Part shown: positions 10,374 to 23,069 of the stretch, in pieces | How the letters are laid out: each line of letters opens with the position of its first letter | Numbering within the stretch: the stretch's first letter is position 1 | Assembly (NCBI GenBank): GCA_021234155.1 | Contig: JAJEKV010000087.1 | Coordinates: 3,159,242-3,223,241, forward strand | Origin: Isoetes taiwanensis | Lineage: Eukaryota > Streptophyta > Lycopodiopsida > Isoetales > Isoetaceae | Length of the DNA stretch: 64,000 bases | Direction of reading: 5' to 3' | Notes under the pieces: generated by a model | What the model saw: the letters and a program-made list of their open reading frames with translations, nothing else | Databases searched by the model: none | Told to the model about the DNA's origin: nothing | Program-made: the position numbers and the translations under genes

Positions 10374-10619
10374 TCAGCTCCTTCTTTTACTATTCTCCTT
10401 CTCGAAATCCCGTGTTTCTCGGGGAATTGAAAAGCCACCATCTCGAATAAGGGGAGAAAGAAAAAAGTAGGTTACGATGCAGGCGAGTGTAGCTATGGCG
10501 AGGAAAAGGGATGGGCTTGATCCCTCCGCCTGATGTCGCCGGAGAAAAGAAGAGCTCGACATCTGCATGCCAAGTTTGAAAATTCGTCTAAAAATGGTGC
10601 ATTGGAAAAGGGCTTCCAT
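10374..10619 (-). CDS. Short ORF with one hydrophobic helix, possible signal-anchor exon
   Basis: The 81-codon frame contains SLFLAIATLACIVTYFFL, a plausible single transmembrane segment after a basic, serine-rich start. It has no recognisable domain. Its position just upstream of the cyclophilin-like fragment on the same strand suggests it may have been the N-terminal exon of that gene, because plant cyclophilins of this type are often type II membrane proteins. This is inference only. Confidence 0.25.
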   Translation of the reverse strand: MEALFQCTIFRRIFKLGMQMSSSSFLRRHQAEGSSPSLFLAIATLACIVTYFFLSPLIRDGGFSIPRETRDFEKENSKRRS

Positions 10620-11418
10620 TGTAAACCCTTGGATTAAAGACTCCTAGGGTCAATCTTGGCCATTAAGATGGGTAAGGGGAGCAAAAACCATTAAGAATAT
10701 GGAACTAAAACATAAAAATACCGCGCGCACTCTAGATATACTGATCAGTACATCTCGTGGAATACGCTCTCAAAATCATATGAAAACCATATTAAAAAGT
10801 GTATAAAAATACAAAAGAAACCCCCTGTTATTATGCTACATATTCATCCCTAAACTAGTGTATTTTCCCTCTACTAGCAGTTTATTGTTACATTTTTACA
10901 AAATTTATTTATCTTGTGTAACACCTATTGAGTTTGACCCTATTACAAGATGTTTTAGAAGCTTTATGTTTTAGAGATGTTTTATGTTTTAAGATAATTC
11001 ACTCTATCTTCTTTTTTCTTCCCGTCCCCAAGCCTACCCTACCGCTAGTTTCTTATCCTTTCTTTTATTGCAATATTATCATGCATGTTTTTAATGTTGT
11101 TGACTATACTTTCTCCTTGCAGAGATCCTTCTTAAACCACCTTGATGGATCTAAAGAAGACTATGTGCAAGAGATCCCAGGCCTACAGGATTTTAACGTT
11201 TCTCTTAATCCACTTTCTCCTATTTATCTATCTAATGCTACTGAATCTGCTACTCATTTTGGCAATCATGCTGCATCTAAACACTATGTCAGCCCTGGAA
11301 GTAGAGCAAGAAACAAAATCATGACGACAAAAGCTCGCTATAAGACAGAAAGCTATGGCAGAAACTCACTATAAAATAGAAAGCTATGGCTGAATGATAA
11401 ACTCCAAGGCATTTTTCA
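10620..11418. other. Noncoding stretch; small copy of the inverted-repeat family
   Basis: 10812-10842 repeats 'ccccctgtt.tt.tgctacatattca' from the outer edge of the right inverted-repeat arm (7573-7600). A 148-codon open frame at 10928-11374 has low complexity and no recognised motif; I do not call it a gene. Confidence 0.35.
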
Positions 11419-11950
11419 AATGGAGTGAAGGAGCATCTGAAAAATTTGCAGGATCTTATGCCATGTCAACCCAATTTAGTTTTCATAAAATTAATAGGAA
11501 CAAGAAATCATACAGCGGGGATTGGTATGTGTCACAATAATGCCTATAAATAGAATAGAATAGATTTTTTAACGTCCACGAAGACCAAGAGGCCATGGGA
11601 CTTATTAATGGCCTAACAACTATTACTACTAGGATTAAAAAACTCCTGCCTCGAAAGGTTTTCAAGGGAAAAACCTTTGCAGTAATGATGATACTAGACA
11701 AGCTAGGAAAAAAATATAAGTAGACCATGATGACTATTAAGTGCCCAATAATTGAAGACTCATTTAAAACCTCAAACATATATGGAGATGGGTCTTTACT
11801 ATATGTAGAAACTTTAGTTTTTCAGATGAAATGAAGGAGCATCTGAAAAATTTGTAGGATCTTGTGCCATGTCACTCCAACTTAGTTTTGGTAAAACTAA
11901 TAGGAATAGGGAATCATGCGGCCGTGATTACTATGTGGCACGATAAAAGC
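11419..11950. repeat. Two ~125-bp direct repeats
   Basis: 11419-11540 and 11820-11950 share 'gaaggagcatctgaaaaatt', 'gccatgtca', 'ttagttttc/ggtaaaa' and 'aataggaa', in the same order and orientation and about 400 bases apart. They differ at many scattered positions, so they are old. They might be decayed LTR or TIR pieces. Nothing between them codes for a mobile-element protein. Confidence 0.5.
11547..11600 (-). repeat. Minus-strand LINE/SINE 3' end with (tctat)n tail
   Basis: Read on the minus strand, 'ggtcttcgtggacgttaaaa' is followed by a (tctat)n run. LINE-B ends 'ggtctccgtggacgataaaa' plus (cttc)n at 52741-52785. The match identifies this as the 3' terminus of a related LINE or of a SINE that borrows its end. 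Confidence 0.45.
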
Positions 11951-13488
11951 CCATCCCCATTAGTCTGATTCTGCAGCTTTCGTGTGCTCGTAGTATGCTT
12001 CGTGACAAATCAAGCCATTAAAATGAGCGTTCCCATTGCCTTGGACAAATTGGGCTTTGCCTACATGGCACAACTAGATCTCAAAGTTTTCAGATGCTTC
12101 GCAATAACATCTAACTTTATCTACCTTCTCTGGCTTTGTTTTTTTTCTATGTCTTCTTTGTCTTTTTTTTTGGCAACAGGAATGGGTGCAAAAATGCATC
12201 TCAGATTTTGATGACATGGCAAGGAAACTAAGCTGCAACAATCACCTCATGGGGATGTGCCCTAACACCTATAAAAGAGCCTAATGCAGATGGGCGCTTA
12301 TTATATGTAGAAGGTTGGATGAAAATAGAGTATCCTGGTTTTGGTAATACCTTTGCAGGGCATCCGTTCCGGTGGAATCACCAAAATCACGCAGTAACTG
12401 CGCAGTCAAGTTGATTGTGCCTACCCCTTAGCCATTTTTATGCTCAGATTTTTGAGCATGGATATCTCAGCTGATCCAGCTCCAAATTGGTTCGAGCGAC
12501 TTCCATCATGGTCGGAATGAGAGGGATTAGAGAAGCTGGTCCCTACAAACTAGAGATCTCCTCCAATGCCTCCGGATTCAACCAATCCTAGGGCAGAAAA
12601 CTGCCCTCAAAAAGCGCAATAACTGGCAGTTTGGTCGAGTGATTTTGCCAGACAGAATTTTTTTCATTGTGATTCCATCGGAAGGGATACTCTGCGAGGG
12701 TATCACCAAAGCCAGGGTTAGGGCAACTTCCCATGGGCTGAAATTCCTGAGAGTTCTGAGCCACAAACCTGGCTAGCAAACACACACCGTTCCTATGAAC
12801 ACCTATACCTGATTCTGATTTCTTGGCTCTTTGGAATAGAAGTGATTGGCAAAGAACAAGCATCTGGACACAAGTGGACAAAAATTGCACACAACAAAAA
12901 TTGTCCTACAAGAAGACAAACTCAGGTGTAGACTGGCTTCGAGAAATGGCAATTGTTGAATCTCAAGTCCCAAGCTTGAATCCCTCCAGATCACGCATTC
13001 ATGGAAAAGCCATGCGTTTTTTTCTGACCTCCAGAAAACTTGGAGGTTTTATGCCCATGGGAAACCGCCCTTACTCTATTTTCACCCTAGAAGGTTATAT
13101 GTAGATTTTATAATGCCAAGATTATAATACTGGAACATAATGCCGCGTCATTCACACGTCAGCGCCACCTGATCGTACCCTTTTTTGCCAAAGACAAAGT
13201 GGATTTTCCATGGCAGAAAGAGCGGAAAGAAACCCTTCTATCTTGGACGAGTAGGGCAGCGGCGGGAGCATCCTCTTTTCTGCGCGAGGCTTCTTCATGC
13301 AGGAACTTCGACATTAGAATAAATATCTTAGTCCTCCGCACTGTTGTTTGTTGTCGATATTGCTTCCAGTATTAGGTTTCAATCCGGTTGTTTAATACGA
13401 TCGATGCGCAGAAATTAGGGTCCAAATGATAACATAGGTTGGAATTGGCATCGTTTCTTATTCTACTGCATTTACTCATCTGTGAAAA
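11951..13488. other. Upstream region of the LUC7-related gene
   Basis: No supported gene lies here. 13140-13488 should contain the promoter and 5' leader of the LUC7-related gene. I see no unambiguous TATA box. A short hairpin-like pair (ctccagaaaacttggag) lies at 13030-13046. The short overlapping frames at 12578-13104 on both strands lack motifs. Confidence 0.3.
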
Positions 13489-16431
13489 ATGGTGGAAGCT
13501 CAACGAGCATTGTTGGATGAGCTTATGGGCGCAGGTATAGTTTAATGTGAGCTTTTGTTGTTGTATGGTTTTCATCATGTTCAATCTTGTCTGATTTCCT
13601 TTTTTGGTATGCAGCTCGTAATCTTACAGATGAGGAGAAAAAGGGGTACAGAGAAATACAATGGGACGACAAAGAAGTTTGTGGGTGCTATCTTGTTAAA
13701 TTTTGCCCTCATGACCTCTTTGTTAACACAAAAAGCGACCTCGGTAACTGATGCTTTCTTAACTAAAAGTTTGAATTTAAGACCGGATTTTGATATTCTA
13801 TGCTTGTTTTTCCAGGTCCATGTCCCAAAGTCCATGAACCAAAATTGAAAGAAAGGTAATGTTTGTCTAAGCTTTGGCAAATGATTGCATGCCTAGTACC
13901 AGTCAGGTATAAATAGTTATTATTTCTTTACAGTTATGAAAAATCATCACGTTATCAGCTTTACGTTCCAAGGTTTGAAGCTGAGCTCGCCCAGTTTTGT
14001 GAAAAGCTAGTAAGTGCTCCTTTTGTGGGTGCTGTTGGATAGAACTACCGATCACTAACTTGTTATCTTGTTATTTACCAGGTACAAGACCTTGATCGTA
14101 AAGTGAGACGAGGTCGAGAACGGATTGCGCAAGATGTGGATCCTGCATCTCTTGTCCCTATACCTCCGGAGAAAGCAGAACAGCTTGCAACTATTGAAGA
14201 AAAAATAAAGAAACTACTCGAACAAATTGAAAGTCTTGGCGAGGAAGGAAAAATTGACGAGGCCCAAGCTCTAATGAAGAAGGTAGATCATTATTAGATA
14301 AAATTTTAGGTCTTTATAAATTATGTTAAGAAGTAATGAGAGAGACACCTGTGGGGAAAATTCAATTGAAGACCTAAATTAGTTTCCAAAGTTAGATCCC
14401 TAAGTTATAAGACATCCGGTCCCTAGGGGCATCTTTCATTCAGACATTGTAGTAAGCAAAAGCTCCTGCTTCAACAAGTTTATTTGTCATTTGATGCTTC
14501 TTTAGGGCTTGTTGAATATGGCATAATGGACTGTACGAACTGGTCTATAATTTATCCCTATGGTACAGGTTCGAATGGAGTTACTTTTGTAGCTGAGTAT
14601 ATTGGCTTTGTATGCTTGAACTTCTGGGTAAATATTTTTTTCATTTGCCTTGCTCGTGTACAACATAAGTGTTGTAATTGTGACCTTGTTTATCACATGT
14701 CCCATCCAGCCAGTATGTTTGTGGACTGAATGTCTTACAAAGATCAGCTTGAGGAAATGCTTATGCTACGTTGTGAATCAGGTAAATGGCCTTAGGAGTG
14801 AAAATTCTTAAGCTTCAGTGGTGGTAAATATCAGTGGTAAATATTCTTGTTTACCTTGCTCCTGCATGACATAAGTATTTTTGCGATATTTATTTGTCAC
14901 ATGCCTGTGTCTTAGCCCAAAAGTTTGAAGATAGAAAGGTTGTGCTTCAGTAACAAGGTAAGAGCTGAAAGAGCCAGGAGCCTCTTACAGAAACGGTAAT
15001 TTTCTAGAGGTGTTATGATGCAGATGGGATCTGTTTATCACAAGACAAGGATGTGATGCAGGTGCAAAAGCCATAGTAATGCTACATAGGCATTATGCAG
15101 ATCCTCTTATTTTAACCATATGCGTTTACATAAAGTACATTGTAATGTTGATCTTTATTTTTGCAGGTTGATATGCTCAATGCAGAAAAGACGGCGGTCA
15201 TGCAACAAGCATCAAGTGAGCGCGGGTTAGTTCTTTCTCAGGAGAAGAAGATGGCAATATGCGAAATATGTGGATCTTTTTTAGTGGCAAATGAGACTGT
15301 TGAGCGTACTCAATCCCATGTTTCAGGAAAGCAGCATGTTGGCTATGGCCTGGTTCGTGATTACCTGGTAGAATATAAGGTAAGTGCTAATTGCCAAGTT
15401 TTAGTAATTTCAATTAACAGCAGAAATTGCATGAGTATCTAGTGCTCTGGGAATGCTTGGATTGAGACAGCCATGGTATTTCTGATTAGGTGAAGCTTAC
15501 AGTGCCTGGCCAAGAAAAGACAAAATTTGGCAACGATTTGTCTCGAAGATGACAAATTTTCTGCCTCTGCCCTGCTGCCAGACATAATCTATAGTTCCTG
15601 CCAGACAATCAAGAACTTTGTTGATTGCATATTATGCATTTTAAGCTTTCCTTAATTCAATGGCCCCCACAGTGCATTCTTCATAACTGAGAGCGTCTGA
15701 CATAAATATGTGTCAGGTCCTTGTGCATAACACAAGTAACTTCTTAGAGCAAACTTTGTTGTACTGCCACATCTCATTATTTTCAATATGAGATGAGCAT
15801 ATTGTCACAAAAACTTAATGTATCTAAAAATCATGCAATTTCTTGAAGATTGATATTTTTGACACTGCATATCATGTAGATGGTTGTTGTAGAGTTATCC
15901 TAGCATAATGAGTTTTCTCTGGGATCATGAAAGTTTATACATGTTTTAGGGTTCTAGTTACAAAGTAAGAACTGCCACATTTTTTTTTTCCTTCACTTAA
16001 TATGCTTGGCATGACAGGAAAAGAAGGAAAAAGCTAGAGAGGAGGAGAAAGCTCTAAAGGATAAGGAAGTTGAAGAAAAGCGCAAATCCAAGGAAAGGGA
16101 AAAAGACGATGATGTCAACGAAAATGGGAAGCTTAATGATCAGGAAAAAGATCTGGACAGGAGGGAGAAAGATACTGCTGGAAGACAAAGGGATCGCGAT
16201 AGGGATAGGGATAGGGGAGATAGAGATAGAGATCGTGACCGATACCGTGATAAAGGAAGGTCAGGACGACAAAGGGACTCTGAACGAGAGTGGGACAGAC
16301 CACGAATGTGGGACAGGAATAGAGACCGTGGTAGGGATAGAGAACATGGCCGCAGACGAACTCGATCGCGAACACCTCCCAGGTCAAGTTCCGTGTCTCC
16401 AGCTCGGCACCACAATAAGCGAAGAAATTGA
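13489..16431 (+). CDS. LUC7RL: LUC7-related pre-mRNA splicing factor (seven exons)
   Basis: Exons are 13489-13534, 13615-13743, 13816-13855, 13934-14009, 14082-14282, 15167-15379 and 16018-16431. All introns are GT-AG and the 1119 nt give 372 residues plus TGA. LUC7 proteins belong to the U1 snRNP and help choose 5' splice sites. The N-terminus MVEAQRALLDELMG is typical. Zinc finger 1 uses C38, C46, C61 and H65 (CX7CX14CX3H). A coiled-coil-rich middle (about 98-190) follows. Zinc finger 2 uses C196, C199, H215 and H221 (CX2CX15HX5H). Exon 7 encodes an acidic-basic tail rich in RD/RE/RS dipeptides ending HHNKRRN. The pattern fits the plant LUC7-related (AT5G51410-type) branch rather than LUC7A/B. 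No damage is seen, so I treat it as functional. Confidence 0.92.
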
Positions 16432-17890
16432 ATCTCTGGTGAATCTCTGGTGTGTCGATACAATGTTCCTTTTCTTTGATCTGCAGACAACACATGGCAT
16501 GATCTGGTGCTGGTCACAATAGTCCATCTTATATGCAATGATGAAATTGAAAGGTACTTCTTTTCAAGGACCAATTTACGTAACCTTGATGTGTGCACTC
16601 TTAGGGTTTTGTGGGTGTCCTACAAAAAATCTGGACGATTAGGGAAGCCTTATGCGTGACCTATTTCAAATTAATACAATGTTATCATTGATTGCAGAGG
16701 CAGTCCTTTTTCCTCGCTCTTTTGCAAGCCGATCCACTGTATTAGCAGTTAGTGAATCTTCTAAAAGGTTGGTCGTCTGCAATATGGATGATCTTTTATT
16801 CTTCTTTTCTTTGGTTAATGGTGTATTTGTTAAGGGTAGTACAGTTTGTGCTCCTAATGTCAGCAGCTAGCATCAGTTGATTCCGTCGTTTTCTAACATA
16901 ATCTCAGTACTTTTGATTGGAACCTTATTTCTAGAGGTATTAGGTAATCTCTCTTCCAAAGCTGCTACTTATGACATTTATATATGAAGCTTCATAATAG
17001 CATGGCACACATTATCAGGATATAAACGTGGTGGTTGAGATCTAGATTTATAATATTGCTACGATTATTGGCTGAGATTCAAAGTCAATTTGCCTTTTAA
17101 ATGCCATGCGGAGTTGGTTAATAGGAAGTTCTTAAGATGCAAAGTTATAATGAAGAGTTTCAATAAATATTAAACTTCACATTTTAGAATCTGACTTGTG
17201 TAATATTGACAAAATGCATTCAGTAAGAGCTTAAGTTATTAGGGAGATTTATGTAGTGTTCCTTAATAAGATCAGTTTGCTTATATAAATGCGTTGATAC
17301 CTTTCATGGGTACATAGGGAATATGCAAAAATGAAGAGCAGATAGTTTTGGTAACTGAATTTCTATCCTAATGAAAAGGGTTGATGGCTATATAGGTGAA
17401 TTATTAAAATTTGCTCTGAGTAAACCTAGTTAGATGAACATGAAGCTGTTTTCCCCAACGGCCCTGAGTTTGAGATAAACATGGATTATATAAAGGACCA
17501 CCTGAGCTGAGAATAAAATAATTTTGATTCATTCTTTTATCTTACATGGCTTCAAAGAAAGGTATGCTACTCTAAAAATGTTACTCTAATGGCTTTTAAA
17601 CTCTTTGCTTCAAAAGAATTTAAAAACAAAAATTCAAAATGTTTGGGCCCTTGCTTCTTGCGCCACTTCTTGCTTCGATGTATAGGGTGCGATGCGTGTT
17701 ATTCAAGAATGTATAATTTTAAGTATTTCAACCATTTGCTTAGTAGATATATTAGTATTGTGATCCGGATCTTATTACGGATATCTTAATTCCAGCCAAT
17801 AATAATTCTAGACCTTCAATTGGATGGATCTCAAATACATTTATGTCAGCAATTCGCTAAGGTTGATTCACGAAGGTTGTGATTTCCAAC
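16432..17890 (+). other. 3' flank of the LUC7-related gene, no further gene
   Basis: It begins with a small tandem 'gaatctctggt' duplication right after the stop, then a T-rich 3' UTR-like region. Frames at 16652-16870 and 17589-17789 are short and unmatched. I see no mobile-element domain. Confidence 0.35.
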
Positions 17891-17896
17891 ATGTGG

Positions 17897-18000
17897 CAAG
17901 GACCCTTGACCAAGAAATTTTAATGATGTACACGTGGGCAAGGCTCCCCACACCAAGAAAATTTAACGGGGTCAAGGATCCCTCACCAAGAAATTTTAAG
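17897..18000 (+). repeat. Three degenerate copies of a ~26-bp motif
   Basis: 'aaggaccc..gaccaagaaattttaa' (17897), a related copy at about 17939 and another at about 17973 all contain 'accaagaaa.tttaa' after a C-rich segment. Spacing is 34-42 bases. Function unknown. Confidence 0.45.
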
Positions 18001-20640
18001 AGAAGAACGATGGTGGAAAAATTGAACCTCGGTGGCACGTTGCCCCCCTCCAGCTTCTCCAGATCAACAATACTATGAGGGCTTGAAATTGTAGTTCTTA
18101 CCCTAAATGAAATGAGGAAAAGAATCAGGGTCTCTAAATTATCATCAATACTACGAGGACTTGAAACATAGATCTTACCCTAAATACCATGGCTGTTAGG
18201 GGTGTGTTTGTTCGCACTCTGAATTCCTATCTGAGACTCATGTAAGTATGCGCGTGGATGCAAATATGAATTCGCTTCCTTGTGATGACCTTGCCAAAAA
18301 CTGCCTTTGCTCCATTATGAAATTGTTTGGAATATAATCGCTTTAGAAAGTTGAAAGAAAATGCTTCCATTCAGTTATACCCCTTCATTGTTCTTGTTTA
18401 GGCAAGGTTTCTCCACTAAATACATGTTGATCCTTAACCTGCTCGTGCTGCCCTTATGCTATTGGTAGAATTCTATTGATTGTCAGTAGAAAAGTAGAAA
18501 ACTGTTGTACTTGGTCAATCCATCACTATAAACCCTTTAGTTCTCTCCAACCCTTCAAAGTATTTGAGGTTCATATTCTTTCCATAGAGCTACTATGATG
18601 TCATGTTATCTTCTTGCCTCCTTATCATCCTTTGATGTTTTTTGTTGTTTACTCCATTCTTGTGAGATGGCGAACTAGAAGATCCGCTCTTCCTCCTTGT
18701 TCCCCAGTGAGTTGAGCTACACCTGCGGCTAGTAGCTGATTTTGTTCTTGAATGCATTGCTTGGGAATGTGAGTGCGAGGACAAGATCCACACAGATCTC
18801 GTTGAAGATCCAAGGCATCTTCTCTCATATCTTGAGAAACATGAAGTCTCGAATTCTTTCCTCATTTTCCATGTCTTCTCGGCTATTAATAGCCTTATCT
18901 CATCAGCGTAAGAGGTTCTGGTTGCATACAGTGCCATTGTTATCAATCATGTTCATGTTGGTAGAAATGAGTAAGTTATTGCTATAAATCCTATGGTTGT
19001 TATTTTAAGTTATAAAAGAGAACAAGCAAACATGCCACATGCTTGCTAGCTTTTATGCAATAGAAAAGAATAGATTTTTAACCTCCACGGACACCAATAG
19101 GCCATCTGAACCCATACGATGGACTAGAACCACCCAAAACATCATCAAATATAATGGGAATATTACAAAGCTTGGGCAAAAGCCAAATGAAACTATGATT
19201 TGGCTCTTATGCCAGATAATCAAATTAGACTTTTTATACCATCGGAAAAAATGCAAGAACAAATAGACATAACAATATAAAGAAGAACATGGCTATATAA
19301 AAATTGTCCATAGATTAAGGCCATTGATCCCTAATGATAGCTTGACCTCCTCTATATACTGCCCACTTTTGTTGCAGACGAGCTTCTCATACCTGACATT
19401 AATTCCTCTTTCTGTCTGCAGAGCTGTGTTGGAGTTAGATCCTCTTGGACAGAAAAGATGGTGGTCCCTTTCAGATGATTGCCATTCCTCAATATATGCA
19501 ACCTAAAAATAGCATCCCTGAAAATGGACTAGGAGGTGATGAGGACGGTCTGGTCGTGCTGCTGCCATCTGCCTTTATGTGTATCACCTTTATAAAAAAA
19601 ATGCCTCGCCGCATCTGTAGCAAGACAACCACTCATCTCAATACTGACAACACGTAGGTTTATGGCCGGTGTGTGCTGATTGTCCTCTAGTGGCTTACCT
19701 GTCTCAGAAGTGGGAATATCTGCCAATTCGGTTGTGGAACAATTCCTCAATCGAAGTCTGTATGAACATGTCTATCCTGTCCATATGCACATGCACTGTG
19801 ACAGACGCTGGTGGTGGCACACTAATGTTACCTACTGACTTAAGCACTAGCTCCAAGAGCTGTATCCAACTTTTCAAAGGCAACTGAACAGATGTCGACA
19901 TGATAGTGACATTGGACTGGATCCTGTGAATCTTGGCAAGGACTGTTGGTGGCAGGCACTGAATCTGAGCATCTAGCTTAACCAAAGGCATATCCAAAAT
20001 CGTATCTGAAGCTGTCAATGTACCTGTCTGCGCCAAAATAGGCCGTCGGGGTCCAAAAAAGCGCACGACAAGGAGGTATATTTCAATGGTAGAATCATAG
20101 TTTTTTTTCTAAGGTCTTTAGGAGAGTGTTTTTGTCATGTTCTTGACTTTGTAGGTCTCCTTTGCCATGAACTTCAGTTTGTGAGTCATAGTAAGTGTTT
20201 ATGGCCGTGCTGTATTGCGGGCAAGGACAATTTGAGCTCTAAAATAGATATCTTCAACTGAGACAAATAAATACCTTCTACCAAAATGTTGTATTGGACC
20301 AAACTGAATTAGTGGAGCCAAGATTAAGAGCTGGGAAGCAACATCTGCAGAACTGGAACTGGCCAGCTTGCTGTATAAATCCTATATTAATCAACTGGTG
20401 AGGTGTGAAATTCTATCAAATTTGGTCGGAAACAAAAGTTATGATAAAAACCATATTACAATCAAGTTGGCATGGCATGCACTCTGCAAAAAGGTACTCG
20501 AATTGAAAAATACAAAAAGCAGATCCCTATCTTGATAGTTCTGGATCAAATCATATGCCAACATAAAGCAAAATTCCTACATAACCTTTCTAATAAGCCT
20601 AAAATTTTCTAAATCTGACATTTATAGCTCAACTTATGAG
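18001..20640. other. Region with unrecognised ORFs only
   Basis: The minus-strand frame 18593-18946 (117 codons, Ser/Arg-rich end) and 19704-20066 (120 codons, with LDMPLVKLDAQIQCLPP) do not match families I know. Codon content is not distinctive. They may be decayed retroelement gag-like sequence. A LINE/SINE-type end lies at 19061-19096. Confidence 0.25.
19061..19100 (-). repeat. Minus-strand LINE/SINE 3' end
   Basis: On the minus strand 'ggtgtccgtggaggttaaaa' is followed by 'atctattcttttcta'. It matches the LINE-B terminus (52741-52760) and the copy at 11547-11600. Only the terminal part is recognisable. Confidence 0.4.
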
Positions 20641-20659
20641 CTACGGAAACTTATTAAGG

Positions 20660-20780
20660 CTTGGGCCTTTGGTATGGTGGTAAGGCACTAGTCCTAGGAC
20701 ATGTACATCTTTGAGTTCGAGAATGCTCAGAGTTGCACTATATCACATCACGAGACCCATACCACAACACGATAGGGCCC
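20660..20780 (+). repeat. tRNA-derived SINE head
   Basis: Box-A-like TGGTGGTAAGG (20675-20685) and box-B-like AGTTCGAGAAT (20714-20724) stand about 39 bases apart, as in tRNA genes. The acceptor stem and anticodon arm are not those of a functional tRNA, so a SINE is more likely than a tRNA gene. The downstream body (to about 20780) has no clear tail. Confidence 0.45.
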
Positions 20781-20787
20781 AAGGAAA

Positions 20788-20872
20788 CATAGATCAAGAG
20801 AACCTTTGCAACCCCACTCAAGGAAATTACACCAGCACGTTAAACATAGATCAAGAGAATCTTTGCAACCCC
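20788..20872 (+). repeat. Short direct duplication
   Basis: 'acatagatcaagagaa' followed by '.ctttgcaacccc' occurs at 20788-20816 and again at 20842-20872. The two 29-bp copies differ at one site and have a ~54-bp period. It is probably replication slippage within the SINE flank. Confidence 0.5.
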
Positions 20873-20879
20873 GTCATGA

Positions 20880-23060
20880 TGATCCATCAAAGAAATGCCA
20901 CTTGTCTAATGGACCCTTCTTTATAATCTTAGCCTTGAAAACCCCAAAGCTCTCCATTGTTTTTAGTAGGCTTGCCAAACTGAAGGTGCATGGTTTTCTA
21001 AAATTTTAGCTTGTCCACGTGTAAGACACGGTAGCACACATATCAGCCCACGTCAGCCAAACTTTGATTGCCTACGACATCATCAGAAGCTTGGCTTCAT
21101 CGAGTTTTTACCCTTTCATGGAGATTTTCTCCTTGACTATAGGTCTCATTAACAGGCTGCGACACTTCGATATATTTCTGCAATGTGGCACTTAGGTGGC
21201 TAATGCTCAGAGTCGTGGTCATCTAATGCTGGGAGCTTTAATTCAAGAAAAACATCTCTAGTTTCCTCAGCTTACAAGTCTCCAAAAGAAACAAAACTAC
21301 CCAATCCATGATTAGAAATGGTACTTCCATAACTTCTGCCCTTAATTTTCCTAAGCTCAGTCCCTATTTGACAAGAAAAATCACAGCTTGACATTCTGGA
21401 CCAACTGGTTAGCCGGGTAAACTAAGTTAAATTTGTGCACTTGCCTGATAAATAACAAGCACTTATAACAGAGTGTACAATGTGAAGAATATGTCTATTC
21501 TTAAAAAGGATTTTGGAAAATAAGACTGTGCAGTATAAGAAATAATGATTAACTTCCTAGGAGATTTTTATTTGGCTATGTTGTTATTCTTTCTTCGATC
21601 AATATTCGCAGAGCCTTCCTCATGACGTGAATTATTTCTGGAAGAAGACCTGTTGTTACACGGCCAGAACGTGCTCCAGTGATATACATCCCTACTTCTG
21701 CATGTTAAACTTCCAACCATTTATTTATTTCTTGTATTTTAACTCATAACAATACCATCATGTCTCAGGTTCCAATACTTTTTAAGTTTGAAATTTTATA
21801 ATTTGACTGCCCATAAAGTTCTCCCTGCAACTGAAGAAGGAGAAGACTGCAGGTGCATTGCACAATATGATGCAGATCATTGTGATGAGGAGTGGATCTA
21901 GTAATTGTAAGGAGCATCACTTTTTGTATAATGCATATTTGCTAGCTACAAAAACAACTGTGCTGGAATAAAATAATTGTTTTCCTTCTGGAATGATCAT
22001 TATTATGGGTAAAATTTTCTTATTGTTATTGATAACCATTAATCTAAGTTATTTGCAGGATGAAAGCTTAGATAATCCTTTTACCTTGGATAAGTTTTTT
22101 GCTGAAAGGAGAAGGTATGACAAGCGAGCTTGCATGTGAGATGATCATTCCATGCATATCTTTGTGTGACTGATGGAGAGACTTAAATTTGGATAATGAG
22201 AATGTAGCTTTAGATGGGAATCCAATGATTATCAAATATATATAGCATGCTACATGTCCATAACTTCTTGTATATGGATAAATGGTCGATTGGTTTTGAA
22301 GTGCTTGTAGATTGATCAATGGAAAACCAAGAAATTATTTATCAAGTTTAGGAGTGAAGAGAAGGTAGTTTCAAAATGCCTTATCCCCTAGAACAGAGAC
22401 ATTGTGGTTTGAATATCAAGGTTTATCATTGCAGTGGTACTACTCACATGCTGATTAATTGCTGAATTTTGATGTTTGAAAGGTCTGAATCTATCAAGTA
22501 AATTCTCAAAACTTATGAACTAGAAGTCAAACGTATAGATCACTGGATATCTTTTCCTGCCATTTGGATATTTTTTAGTGCAGCAGGTATATCTACGCTA
22601 TATTCAATATTTGAAATGGGACCAATGTCATTTATCTGATCGAACATGGATTTTCTGCATGGTGCTTAGTCATGTTCTTATGTAAAAGCTTCAGGCTTGA
22701 GTTTGCTTCTTACCACCTTTAGTATTTTGAGGGTTGAACAAGAGCAAAATTGACCCGTGTTGTGCTAGGTGACTTACTATTGCGTCTGCTCAAATCTTTA
22801 CCAAACTACTACAACATTATGAAGCTTAAATTATCATAGACTATTCGATGTCACTATCCCGTCAGATCAGAATTTGGATAATGTAGCTGCAATTAAATTA
22901 GAGCTCCGTATTCAAACCTAAATCTCCTTAGATTGAGGAGTTATAAAACTTATGTAATCTAAATTACAACTGTGGTGGTAACATCCAAGGAGACATCTAT
23001 AAACCTGAAGCAGTGGAGGATGTGCATGATATATGACCAACTAATTATGATTTGCTAATG
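20880..23060. other. No recognised gene
   Basis: AT-rich DNA with short frames only. A minus-strand frame near 21600-21690 (MYITGARSGRVTTGLL) is interrupted and not identified. No LTRs, terminal repeats or tRNA-like promoters were seen. Confidence 0.3.
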
Positions 23061-23069
23061 TAGGTACAT

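Noticed and set aside
10928-11374. 148-codon ORF as a gene
   Set aside because: Low-complexity Phe/Pro/Leu-rich start, no motif, overlapping frames open, and no splice or neighbour support.
16133-16598. Two minus-strand ORFs of 120-152 codons rich in Arg/Ser/Leu
   Set aside because: They are antisense to the RD/RE-rich last exon of the LUC7-related gene, whose repeats keep several frames open.
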